Part shown: in pieces, positions 1-7,182 of the stretch
How the letters are laid out: every line of letters begins with the position of its first letter
How positions within the stretch are numbered: the first letter of the stretch is position 1
Assembly (NCBI GenBank): GCA_023150915.1
Contig: JAKLKA010000002.1
Location: 66,338 to 130,337 of the forward strand
DNA from: Polyangiaceae bacterium
Lineage (GTDB): Bacteria; Myxococcota_A; Polyangia; Polyangiales; Polyangiaceae
Length of the DNA: 64,000 nt
Reading direction: 5' to 3'
Position numbers and translations under genes: made by a program
Notes under the pieces: generated by a model
The model's database searches: none
The model's input: the letters and a program-made list of their open reading frames with translations, nothing else
Told to the model about the DNA's origin: nothing

Positions 1-2
1 CC

Positions 3-134
3 GAGTCGAGCATCAAGTACGAGACCCCGCGGGTCGACGCGCTGCTCCGGCGCGCGGGCTTCGAACGCGAGCAGAGCTTCAGCGACGACGCCCGCGCGTT
101 CTCCGTACACCTGGCCCGGGCGCAGGCGCTGTGA
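3..134 (+). CDS. 3' end of EgtD-like SAM methyltransferase (partial)
   Basis: Only the last 43 residues are in the window; the gene starts upstream. The tail begins ESSIKYETPRVDALLRRAGF and ends with FSVHLAR. This resembles the C-terminus of the EgtD / L-histidine N-alpha-methyltransferase family, which carries a conserved E-S/T-S-x-K-Y substrate-binding strand and an F-S-x-H-L final strand. EgtD trimethylates histidine in ergothioneine synthesis, but relatives with other substrates exist, so the exact reaction cannot be assigned from this fragment. It ends 54 bases before the next start on the same strand. Confidence 0.55.
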   Translation, partial: ESSIKYETPRVDALLRRAGFEREQSFSDDARAFSVHLARAQAL

Positions 135-188
135 GCTCGGCGACCGGAAGCTTCTCCGTTGTCGTCGACAGGGTGATACCTTGCCATC

Positions 189-632
189 ATGAAGCCGGAT
201 CCATTCCTGCTCGCGGTGGCCGTCGTGGCGGTCGCGTGCGCCGAGCCCGGTGCGCGTTCGGCGCCGACCCAAACGGAGCCCGCAGGCGCCGCTTCCGCTG
301 CGCCCCGTGCCATTGCTTCGACTAGAGTCCCAGCCGACATGCAGGCACTCGTGGGTCGGTCGCTCACCGACGTCGTCACCGCGCTCCAGCTCGAGGAGCG
401 GGGCTTCTCCTACGTGGACGAGCCGCCCGGAAAGCTCAAGGTCGTTCGCGCCGCTCCCGAGCCGGGGCACGAGATCGAGATCCACCTGCACTACGACTCC
501 GCGCTCCTGTTCTCGGAAGACCGCGCGTGGCCGCTGTCTCGCATCGGCACCGCCAAAGTCCTCGGCCTGGTGGTCCGGCGACCCGAACGGCGGGTGTTCG
601 GCGAGATCCACGCCCGACTCTCCCGACCGTGA
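189..632 (+). CDS. Putative small lipoprotein, unknown function
   Basis: This encodes 147 residues. The N-terminus has one Lys, a hydrophobic run and a lipobox-like AVAC with Cys17, followed by an Ala/Pro/Thr-rich linker to about residue 48. That pattern predicts an exported lipid-anchored protein. The rest (about 50-147) is a compact alpha/beta-looking region with no motif I recognise. Myxobacterial genomes encode many orphan lipoproteins of this layout. It follows the methyltransferase gene on the same strand, but nothing suggests a shared role. The ATG gives the signal peptide directly. Confidence 0.5.
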   Translation: MKPDPFLLAVAVVAVACAEPGARSAPTQTEPAGAASAAPRAIASTRVPADMQALVGRSLTDVVTALQLEERGFSYVDEPPGKLKVVRAAPEPGHEIEIHLHYDSALLFSEDRAWPLSRIGTAKVLGLVVRRPERRVFGEIHARLSRP

Positions 633-716
633 GCGAGGGGGATCTCGAGCGACGCCGCGCAGAGCGGCGCTACAGCTCCACGCCGAGGAGCACGCCCGCC
701 CGCAGCCCGGAGACCG

Positions 717-800
717 TCACCTCGAACTCCTGGCCCGAATGGCCGCGAAGTCGTCCCGAAGGAACTCGCGCTCAGCGCCGGTCAGCGCCAGGTCGGCCAT
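717..800 (-). pseudogene. Remnant start of a nucleotidyltransferase-like gene
   Basis: An ATG overlapping the end of the minus-strand gene at 772-978 opens MADLALTGAEREFL and hits a stop after 27 codons. From memory, short proteins with the upstream gene's GDVYHALRNL signature are commonly followed by a nucleotidyltransferase gene starting with this kind of sequence. Here the nucleotidyltransferase core is absent. In another frame, bases 670-747 read GQEFEVTVSGLRAGVLLGVE then a stop, which looks like the end of an unrelated protein. I read the stretch as a deletion scar. No other gene is seen between 633 and 771. Confidence 0.3.
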
Positions 801-978
801 AGCGGAGAGCCCGGGCGAGTCGCTCGCTCGGCGCGCGTTGGAGGTTCCGCAAAGCGTGGTAGACGTCGCCCACATCCAGGTCCGGCCGCTGCTCGACGAT
901 GCGGTGGGCCTGGCGCCAGAGTGGCTCGACCTGGTCTACCAACGCCCGTTGTTCTGGCGAGAGATCGTCTCGATTCAT
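772..978 (-). CDS. Small conserved protein of a nucleotidyltransferase-linked pair
   Basis: This encodes 68 residues, charged and probably helical, with the core GDVYHALRNLQRAPSERLAR. I recall this signature from small myxobacterial proteins encoded just upstream of nucleotidyltransferase-fold genes, an arrangement that resembles HEPN/MNT-type toxin-antitoxin pairs. Its usual downstream partner survives here only as a 27-codon stub at 717-800, so the protein may be an orphan or be decaying. It is isolated, with plus-strand genes on both sides. Function is unknown. Confidence 0.45.
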   Translation of the reverse strand: MNRDDLSPEQRALVDQVEPLWRQAHRIVEQRPDLDVGDVYHALRNLQRAPSERLARALRYGRPGADRR

Positions 979-1072
979 CTGAACACCGCGATCCTCGCAC
1001 GCTGGTCGCGTCGCGGCAATGAAGCGCGACTCACGGGCGGCGGCCCTCGCAAGGCGGCGGCCCGCTGCGGCT

Positions 1073-1099
1073 TATAAGGTGCATTTAGGATATTGCTTT
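1073..1099 (+). promoter_or_regulatory. Putative promoter with NsrR half-site operator
   Basis: A TATAAG (-10-like) lies at 1073-1078 and overlaps AAGGTGCATTT at 1076-1086. The latter matches 10 of 11 positions of the enterobacterial NsrR half-site AAGATGCATTT. The second arm (1088-1098) is degenerate, sharing only its outer CTT and an AT. No good -35 is visible. It sits about 90 bases before a gene trio that ends with an NsrR-like regulator, so autoregulation by nitric oxide is a plausible inference. Confidence 0.4.
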
Positions 1100-1189
1100 G
1101 GGCTCCGCTCGTATTAGCCTCTCCCAGTGACCCGGGGCGCCTCCGCGCGCCGCCGAAGGCCGCCTTGCCCCTTTCAGCAGTCGAGTCCC

Positions 1190-1450
1190 ATGAAACACCT
1201 CCCTCACGTGCACACCAGCCCCGACGCCATCTACCCCTTCGACGCCCGCGGCGTCGCGAAGCGCTTCCGGCACGCCGCGATCTTCGGCGCGCTCGACGCG
1301 CTCACCGGCGGCGAGCGGATGCGCTTCGTCAACGATCACGACCCGCTGCCGTTGCTGCAGCAGCTCTCCGCGCGCTACGGAGAGACGCTCCGCATCGAGT
1401 ACCTGCAGCGTGAGCCCGGCGCGATCGTCATCGACTTCATCCGGCAATGA
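1190..1450 (+). CDS. DUF2249 family protein
   Basis: This encodes 86 residues and matches the DUF2249 fold: FDARGVAKRFRHAAIFGALDAL, then FVNDHDPLPLLQQL, and a final beta strand GAIVIDFIRQ. DUF2249 is a small domain found alone or fused to hemerythrin-like and DUF542 domains in nitrosative-stress and denitrification loci; its biochemistry is unknown. The ATG at 1190 begins the conserved domain; longer upstream starts give only low-complexity sequence. The stop overlaps the next gene by 4 bases, so the two are translationally coupled. Confidence 0.75.
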   Translation: MKHLPHVHTSPDAIYPFDARGVAKRFRHAAIFGALDALTGGERMRFVNDHDPLPLLQQLSARYGETLRIEYLQREPGAIVIDFIRQ

Positions 1451-2118
1451 CCGCAAGCACCCCTTCCGAGTGCGCGGACCCCGCTCCCCCCGGCGCGCGG
1501 GTCGAGGAGCTGCCCGCGTTCTACGAGAGAGTGCCCGCCATCGTGCTTCGAGACCCCCTCGCGGAGCTGCTCGGAGCGGCGGCGGGCGGCGTCTTGCGCT
1601 ACGGGTACGCGGACGCGGTGCGGCTCGCGGGACACTCGTGTCCGACGGTGGCCAGCACGTACTGGTTGACTCATCGGGCGCTCGGGCTGCTCTACCCGGA
1701 CGAGCTCCCGGTGCGCGGGCTGGTGGAAGTGAGCTTGCCCGAGCCCGCCGGCGCCGGCACGACCGGCGTGATGGGCGCGATCGCCGGCCTGTTGACGGGC
1801 GCTGCCGGGGAAGGCGGTTTTCACGGGCTCGCGGGGCAGCACGTGCGGCGAGGGCTTTTGCGGTTCGGGGTCGCGCAATCGACCGCACTCGTCTTTCGAC
1901 GCACGGACACCGGGACCCGGGTGCATGCGGAAGCTCACCTGAAGCACGTCGCCGGCGACCCGCGCACCATGCCCCTCATGCAGCGTTGCTTGGCGGGGCA
2001 GGCCAGCGCCGACGAGCGCGCGGAGTTCGGTCGGCTGTGGCAAGCGCGGGTGGAGCGGATCTTGCTCGATCATGCTCACGACGACACGGTGTTTCGCTTG
2101 AGCCGGTTCGAGAGCTGA
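1447..2118 (+). CDS. FmdE-like protein in a nitric-oxide response operon
   Basis: This encodes 223 residues. Residues about 55-110 carry LAGHSCPTVASTYWLTHRAL, a glycine-His-x-Cys-Pro motif like the one in FmdE-type domains (named after formylmethanofuran dehydrogenase subunit E), which bind a metal through His/Cys. It then has GTTGVMGAIAGLLTGAAGEGGFHGL, a glycine-rich region. No methanogenesis genes are present, so the role is not FmdE itself. The gene overlaps the DUF2249 gene by 4 bases and is followed 22 bases later by nsrR. The context suggests a metal-dependent function in handling nitrosative stress or denitrification intermediates. Confidence 0.65.
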   Translation: MTASTPSECADPAPPGARVEELPAFYERVPAIVLRDPLAELLGAAAGGVLRYGYADAVRLAGHSCPTVASTYWLTHRALGLLYPDELPVRGLVEVSLPEPAGAGTTGVMGAIAGLLTGAAGEGGFHGLAGQHVRRGLLRFGVAQSTALVFRRTDTGTRVHAEAHLKHVAGDPRTMPLMQRCLAGQASADERAEFGRLWQARVERILLDHAHDDTVFRLSRFES

Positions 2119-2140
2119 CCCAACCCTACGGCCCTTCGCG

Positions 2141-2569
2141 ATGCGTCTGACCAAGTTCTCCGACTACGCCCTGCGCGTGCTCATCTACCTCGGAGTCCAC
2201 GACGAGCTGACCACGATCGCGCAGGTTGCTGCGGCCTACGGCGTTTCGGAGAACCACCTCACGAAGGTCGTGCACTTCCTCTCGCAGCACGGCTACGTCG
2301 AGACGGTGCGCGGCAAGGGCGGCGGTCTGCGCCTGGCCAAGTCGCCCGCGGCGATTCGCGTCGGGGCGGTGGTTCGCGCGACCGAGGCCCACCTGAGTCT
2401 CGTCGAGTGCTTCGACCCGGAGCGATCCACCTGCAAGATCTCGCCGGCGTGCGGGCTGAAGTCCGTGTTCGCGCGAGCGGCGAACGCCTTCTACGCCGAG
2501 CTCGACCAGCACACGCTGGCCGACCTGCTCGAGCCGCGGGCACGCTTGCGGCGGCTGGTGCTCACGTGA
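2141..2569 (+). CDS. nsrR: NsrR-type Rrf2 family transcriptional regulator
   Basis: This encodes 142 residues and is full length for Rrf2 proteins. The N-terminal winged helix starts MRLTKFSDYALRVLIYLGVH, with the recognition region VSENHLTKVVHFL and the wing GKGGGLRLA. Three cysteines in VECF-x6-CKISPAC (near 88, 95 and 101) match the Fe-S ligand pattern of NsrR, whose cluster reacts with nitric oxide and releases DNA. IscR and other Rrf2 subtypes have different Cys spacing. It is the last gene of the DUF2249/FmdE-like operon. A candidate NsrR half-site precedes the first gene, so the operon is probably autoregulated. Confidence 0.85.
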   Translation: MRLTKFSDYALRVLIYLGVHDELTTIAQVAAAYGVSENHLTKVVHFLSQHGYVETVRGKGGGLRLAKSPAAIRVGAVVRATEAHLSLVECFDPERSTCKISPACGLKSVFARAANAFYAELDQHTLADLLEPRARLRRLVLT

Positions 2570-2573
2570 CGGT

Positions 2574-2880
2574 CTAGCGCGAGCGCGAGCGCGAAACTTG
2601 CCGAGCTCGCGCCCGAGATCGACCAGGGCGAGCGCCCGCACGTGCGGAGCAATGTCGAAGGTCTGGGGTCCGGGGTGAACGACGTCGATGTGATCCAGCT
2701 TCAGATCTTCGAGCGCGATGCGGAGCGACGGAGTCATGCCGGGAGCGCTGTTCAGCTTGAACTCGAAGCCCATCCGGCGCCCTCCCCGGACCACGAGGAG
2801 GTCGAGCTCCGCGCCCTGGTGGGTCCCCCAGAAGAAGCACTCGCTGTCGTCCGCGCCGAGATGGCGCGTGCACTGCTCCA
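2574..2880 (-). pseudogene. C-terminal remnant of AAA ATPase with DUF4143 domain
   Basis: On the minus strand the frame opens at LEQCTRHLGADDSECFFWG and runs through GAELDLLVVRGGRRMGFEFK and DVVHPGPQTFDIAPHVRALAL. This is the characteristic C-terminus of prokaryotic AAA ATPases with a DUF4143 nuclease-like domain (family knowledge). The roughly 380 N-terminal residues with the Walker motifs are missing: the homology stops exactly where the ectopic MYXO-CTERM copy begins at 2881. The frame also fails to stop normally and runs antisense through nsrR; a slip in the GCGCGAGCGCGAGCG tract near 2578-2596 would restore a TAG at 2574-2576. Confidence 0.65.
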
Positions 2881-3155
2881 ACTACCAGGCCGAGGGGGTG
2901 AAGTTCCCCTGCTCGTCCTGCAACGACATCATCGCGTGCGACACAGCCGCTGCGAATCTGTGTGTGCAGAGCAACCAGAGCGGCGGCAGCGGTTACGACG
3001 ACAGCGAAGATTCGAGCGGCTGCGTGCTCTCGGGAGGCGATTCCCGCGGCTCGTCGGGAGCCAGCCTGCTCGCGCTCGGGGGCGCGCTGGCCCTGTCGTT
3101 CGCGCGCCGGCGGCGCGCCCGACGTGGCAGCAGTCACTGACTGCGTCGCCGGGCT
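2881..3155 (+). repeat. Ectopic copy of a MYXO-CTERM gene 3' end (copy 1)
   Basis: Bases 2881-3140 match 21593-21852 with only three mismatches, and the match continues with two more mismatches to 3155/21867. It encodes the last 86 residues of the Cys/Gly-rich MYXO-CTERM protein at 21046, through the Arg-rich tail and stop, but has no start codon or signal peptide of its own. All three coding differences are third-position synonymous changes, which suggests the copy came recently from a functional gene. It borders a broken DUF4143 ATPase gene on one side and a PIN toxin gene on the other. Confidence 0.9.
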
Positions 3156-3188
3156 CATCTGCATCGTCGGCCCGTCTGGCGCGTGCGC

Positions 3189-3557
3189 TCAGTCCCAGGC
3201 GACGCGAACCGGATAGCGCCCCAATGTCTCGTCGTTCGACACGATGACCAGATCTTCGACCAGCGCTTGCGCGACCAGGATCCGGTCGAATGGGTCCCGA
3301 TGGACGGCGGGCAGCGCTCGCACCGTCTCGGCGTGGGCGATTGAAATCGGCAGTTCCAGGAAGCCATAGTCGGCAAGGGCTTTGCCCATGTCGCCCCGTA
3401 CGGCGATCTTGCCGAGGGCACTCTTGATGGCAATTTCCCACGCCGTCGCCGCGCTCACGTACACGTCGGTCGCCTTGCGGATCCGCGCCACGACCCCTTT
3501 TGGCAGCTTGGCGTTGTCCCACCAGACGAACGCGTGCGTGTCGAGCAGCAGGTTCAT
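3189..3557 (-). CDS. PIN-domain toxin of a type II toxin-antitoxin pair
   Basis: This encodes 122 residues with a complete PIN fold. It starts MNLLLDTHAFVWW with the first metal-binding Asp, followed by the Glu in TAWEIAIK, the Asp pair in HRDPFDRILVAQA, and SNDETLGRYPV near the end. PIN toxins such as VapC cleave RNA using Mg2+ held by these acids. The ATG at 3557 overlaps the end of the antitoxin gene by 4 bases, the usual coupled layout. The DTHAFVWW start is typical of PIN toxins paired with Phd/YefM-type antitoxins. Confidence 0.88.
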   Translation of the reverse strand: MNLLLDTHAFVWWDNAKLPKGVVARIRKATDVYVSAATAWEIAIKSALGKIAVRGDMGKALADYGFLELPISIAHAETVRALPAVHRDPFDRILVAQALVEDLVIVSNDETLGRYPVRVAWD

Positions 3558-3805
3558 TTCTGCTTCCGATCGAACAGCTGAAGCACGGCGTCCGGGAGCG
3601 GGTCGTCGAACCCGCGCTTGGGGCTGAATCGCCCCTTGCCCTTTCCCGGCACCCGTAGGCGCTTCTTGGGGTCCTCGAGCGCGACCAGCTTGGCCCGCGG
3701 GCGCCCGGCCCGCGCGAGCACGATCACTTCCCCACCAGCCGCACGCTCGATCAATTCGGGCAAGTGGGCCTTTGCCTCGGCCACGTTCACGACCCTGCGT
3801 TTCAC
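3554..3805 (-). CDS. Phd/YefM-type antitoxin
   Basis: This encodes 83 residues from a GTG at 3805. The sequence VKRRVVNVAEAKAHLPELIERAAGGEVIVLARAGRPRAKL contains the Phd/YefM DNA-binding core (NVAEAK, LIERAAGGE, IVLARAGRPRAKL). The C-terminal tail (about 55-83) is basic and unstructured-looking and should wrap the PIN toxin. An upstream ATG at 3865 is in frame, but it would put the promoter and operator palindrome inside the coding region, so the GTG is preferred. It is the first gene of the pair and probably represses its own promoter. Confidence 0.82.
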   Translation of the reverse strand: MKRRVVNVAEAKAHLPELIERAAGGEVIVLARAGRPRAKLVALEDPKKRLRVPGKGKGRFSPKRGFDDPLPDAVLQLFDRKQK

Positions 3806-3840
3806 CCACGAAGTATCCTCGACATGACCAACTTGGTCAA
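3806..3840 (-). promoter_or_regulatory. Antitoxin promoter and operator palindrome
   Basis: Read on the minus strand: TTGACC (-35, 3840-3835), a 17-base spacer, GATACT (-10, 3817-3812), then 6 bases to the GTG start. The perfect palindrome TGACCAA-C-TTGGTCA at 3825-3839 overlaps the -35, as expected for an autoregulated antitoxin operator. With transcription starting about 7 bases past the -10, the mRNA would begin at or next to the GTG, so the transcript is probably leaderless. Confidence 0.65.
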
Positions 3841-3989
3841 CCGCTGCCCGCGACCCAGAGGTCATCGCCGGCGTGATCGGCGCGACGCGCGCGCCGAAGG
3901 GCGCCGCGCAGCGCGCTCCGCTGGGAGCCGCGGGGAATCACGGCGACATTCCACCATGGCGCATCGGAACCAGCCCCGAGGGTGGCGCC

Positions 3990-6900
3990 TCACCGAAGCG
4001 TGACCCGGGCGCCCAGCAGCTTGGCCAGCCCCGCCAGCGGGATGGAGGCCCAGGCGGGACGGTTCTCCAGCTCGTAGGCGACCTCGTACAGCGCCTTCTC
4101 GAGCAAGCAGAGGTCGAGCTCGGCACGAAACGTTCGCTCGTCATCTGGCAACAGGCCCGAGCCGGCCATCTTCGCGCAGTAGGCTGACAGAAACGCTGCG
4201 CTTGCCTCGGCGAGCCAGCGCTCGGCCCAAGGTACCAGCAGCGCCAGATCCTCGCTGCGTGGCCCAGCGGTCGGGACCTCGGCGTGAAGCACGCTGTGGA
4301 CCGCGTAGTCGAGCGAGCGCAACAGCCCCGCGACGTCGGTCAGCGCCGATCGCCGGCGTCGCCGATCGGTCAGGCTCCGCGCCGGTTCACCCTCGAAGTC
4401 GACCACGGCGAAGTCGCGCCCTGTGAACAGCAGCTGTCCCAGGTGATAGTCGCCGTGGATGCGCATGCCCACGAGCCGGGGCTTGGCGTCGAGCCAGCTG
4501 CGCAGGCGAGCCGCGAGAGCGCGTCGCTTGGCGAGCACGCTGCGCGCGAGCTGCTGCGTCTGCGGCGGCAGGCTCGGCAGTGCCCGCTCGAGGGTGTCGA
4601 TGGAGCGTGCCGCCAGCGCTCGTCGTGCCTGGTACTCGGCCCGAGGGTTCAGCGGCTTCGGGACGAAGTCGGGATGAGGCGACGATGCCAGCGCCAGGTG
4701 GAGCTCGGCCGTGCGAACCGCCAAGCGCTCGGCGATGGTCGCGAACGCACCGAGTACGTCTTCGGGACCGTCGTGCACCAGCGCGCGCTCGAAGAACCGC
4801 CGGACCTCGTCCTGAGTGAGCTGCCACGCCGTCCCTTGACTTTCGATGAAGCGCGTGAAGCTCGCGACGGTCTGCGTCGTCCCATCGTTGCCGTGGAGAT
4901 CGAGCGTACCCAGGAGCTCGGGCACCAGGAGCTCCGGCGCCCGAGCCGAGAGCTCGCGCAGCACCTCGACCTCGACGCTGGGTCCGCCTTCGAGCTTGCG
5001 GAGCCACTTGCAAACGATCTCGGAGCCGAGCACGAAGCAGGTGTTGCTCTGGTCGGTCGACGCGGGCTGGGCAGCGAGAGCCGAGAGCCGGGCGAGCTCG
5101 CCGGGTACGGTCCCGACCAGCGTGCCGAGCGAAGTCTTGGTGCGGCGGCCGTCGCGCGCCAGCGCGAGCAGGCTACCGCCAAGGCTGGCGTCGTCACTCA
5201 CGTCGACCAGCGCGCGGGCCCTAGCGCTCCCTTTGCGTCGGACGCGAGCGAGCGCGTCCTCGTGCTCTTCGCGCGCTGCCCTGAGCGCGACCACGTAGGT
5301 GTCGGCTCCCCCGCCGCGTTCGCTCACCTCCAGCATCACCAGCCGCGTGTCCTTCGCCGCGTCCAGCTCGATGCTGCCCGCGATCCGTACCCGCGACTTG
5401 CTGGTCTTGGCGCGGAACCAGCGGCGCCCGTAGATCCAGCTGCCGAGGCGAGCTTCCAGCTCGGGTGTGCGGCGTGCGGGGTCGAGCAGCTCGTACCAGT
5501 GGCGGGCGACGGTCAGGGTCGGCGCTGGCGACGTCATGGGCGACACCTCGGTGAAGGCCCCGGGCTGCAGGTGGAACCAGAAGAAGTCATGCGGCCCCAG
5601 CGACATGCGGTAGCGCCCGTTGCCGACCAGTGGAAACGCAGCGCCGCCGAACATCTCGACTGGAACCATGCCTGACAGCGACGAGGCGTCGAGGGCCGCA
5701 GACTGGACGAAGCGCGACAGGTTTGCCACCACCAAGAGGCGCTGGTCCTCGGTGCCGCGCACGAAGGCGAGCACGGCCCGATTGCCGGTGCGCACGGGCT
5801 CGAAGCTGCCGTGGCCGAACGTGGGGTACTGGCGACGCAGCGCGATGAGCCGCTTGGTCCACCACAAGAGCGAGCTGGGGTTCTTCTGCTGGTTCTCGAC
5901 GTTCACGGTCTGGTAGTGGAACTCGGGGTCGACGACGGGCGGCAGAAACAGCCGCTGGGGGTTGGCGCTCGAGAAGCCCGCGTTGCGATCGGCGGTCCAC
6001 TGCATGGGTGTGCGCACGCCGTTGCGATCGCCGAGATAGATGTTGTCCCCCATCCCGATTTCGTCGCCGTAGTACACCACGGGCGAGCCCGGCAGCGAGA
6101 ACAGGAGCGCGTTCATCAGCTCGATGCGCCGGCGGTTGTTGTCTAGCAACGGGGCGAGCCGCCGGCGGATGCCGACGTTGACGCGCATCTCGGGCTCCCG
6201 GGCGTAGGCGCGCAGCATCATGTCGCGCTCTTCGTCCGTGACCATCTCGAGCGTCAGCTCGTCGTGGTTGCGAAGGAAGATGGCCCACTGAGCGTCGGGC
6301 GGGATCTGCGGCGTCTGCTCCAAGATGTCCAGAATCGGAAAGGCGTCTTCCATGCGCAACGCCAAGAACAAGCGCGGCATGATGGGGAAGTGGAACGCCA
6401 TGTGGCACTCGTCGCCTTCGCCGAAGTAGGCGGCGGCGTCCTCGGGCCACTGGTTGGCCTCCCCGAGCAACATCCGCCCCGGGAAGCGACCGTCCACGTG
6501 CCGCCGCAGGTCGCGCAAGAAGGCGTGGGTCTCGGGCAGGTTCTCCGAGCTCGTGCCCTCACGCTCGAACAGATAGGGCACCGCGTCGAGGCGCAGCCCG
6601 TCGACACCGATGCCGAGCCAGAAATCGACGACCTCGACGATCGCACGCCGCACCTCGGGACTGTCGTAGTTGAGGTCCGGCTGGTGCGAGAAGAAGCGAT
6701 GCCAGTAGTAGGCCTTCGCCACCGGGTCCCACGTCCAATTGCTGCTTTCGTAGTCAGTGAAGATGATGCGTGCTTCCGGATATCGGTCCGGCGTGTCGCT
6801 CCACACGTAGAAGTCGCGCTCGGGGGTGCCCGGCGCCGCACGCCGCGCGCGCTGAAACCACGGGTGCTGGTCGGATGTGTGGTTCAAGACCAGCTCAGTC

Positions 6901-7181
6901 ACCACCCGCAGCCCTCGCGCGTGTGCCGCCTGCACGAAGGAGCGGAAGTCGTCCAGGGTTCCCACGGCCGGATGAACCGCGCAGTAGTCGGCGATGTCGT
7001 AGCCGTCGTCGCGCAGCGGAGACGGGTAGAACGGCAAGAGCCAGAGCGCTGTGACTCCGAGGTCGTGCAAGTAGTCGAGCTTCTCCGTCAGTCCCTTCAG
7101 GTCACCGATGCCGTCCCCGTTGGCATCGTAGAAGGCGCGAACGCGAAGCTCGTAGAAGACGGCGTCCTTGTACCAGGTCAT
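3990..7181 (-). CDS. treS: Trehalose synthase-maltokinase fusion (TreS-Pep2)
   Basis: This encodes 1063 residues. Residues 1-550 are a GH13 trehalose synthase, which interconverts maltose and trehalose. Visible are Asp199 in [10 protein letters not shown] (nucleophile), Glu241 in GEANQW (acid/base) and Asp307 in RNHDELT. Residues about 560-1063 are a maltokinase-type kinase with HGDYHLGQ (909-916) and DFEGEP (928-933), which phosphorylates maltose to maltose-1-phosphate, the donor for GlgE glucan synthesis. Such fusions are known in several phyla. It starts 1 base after the preceding gene, making it the third gene of a trehalose operon. No glgE or glgB is in the window, so the flux onwards is not shown. 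Confidence 0.93.
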   Translation of the reverse strand: MTWYKDAVFYELRVRAFYDANGDGIGDLKGLTEKLDYLHDLGVTALWLLPFYPSPLRDDGYDIADYCAVHPAVGTLDDFRSFVQAAHARGLRVVTELVLNHTSDQHPWFQRARRAAPGTPERDFYVWSDTPDRYPEARIIFTDYESSNWTWDPVAKAYYWHRFFSHQPDLNYDSPEVRRAIVEVVDFWLGIGVDGLRLDAVPYLFEREGTSSENLPETHAFLRDLRRHVDGRFPGRMLLGEANQWPEDAAAYFGEGDECHMAFHFPIMPRLFLALRMEDAFPILDILEQTPQIPPDAQWAIFLRNHDELTLEMVTDEERDMMLRAYAREPEMRVNVGIRRRLAPLLDNNRRRIELMNALLFSLPGSPVVYYGDEIGMGDNIYLGDRNGVRTPMQWTADRNAGFSSANPQRLFLPPVVDPEFHYQTVNVENQQKNPSSLLWWTKRLIALRRQYPTFGHGSFEPVRTGNRAVLAFVRGTEDQRLLVVANLSRFVQSAALDASSLSGMVPVEMFGGAAFPLVGNGRYRMSLGPHDFFWFHLQPGAFTEVSPMTSPAPTLTVARHWYELLDPARRTPELEARLGSWIYGRRWFRAKTSKSRVRIAGSIELDAAKDTRLVMLEVSERGGGADTYVVALRAAREEHEDALARVRRKGSARARALVDVSDDASLGGSLLALARDGRRTKTSLGTLVGTVPGELARLSALAAQPASTDQSNTCFVLGSEIVCKWLRKLEGGPSVEVEVLRELSARAPELLVPELLGTLDLHGNDGTTQTVASFTRFIESQGTAWQLTQDEVRRFFERALVHDGPEDVLGAFATIAERLAVRTAELHLALASSPHPDFVPKPLNPRAEYQARRALAARSIDTLERALPSLPPQTQQLARSVLAKRRALAARLRSWLDAKPRLVGMRIHGDYHLGQLLFTGRDFAVVDFEGEPARSLTDRRRRRSALTDVAGLLRSLDYAVHSVLHAEVPTAGPRSEDLALLVPWAERWLAEASAAFLSAYCAKMAGSGLLPDDERTFRAELDLCLLEKALYEVAYELENRPAWASIPLAGLAKLLGARVTLR

Positions 7182-7182
7182 G

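Noticed and set aside
2718-3140. Plus-strand 140-codon frame ending in the MYXO-CTERM tail
   Set aside because: Its first half is antisense to the DUF4143 remnant and it has no signal peptide or ribosome-binding site, so it is a chance fusion of the ectopic copy to open sequence.
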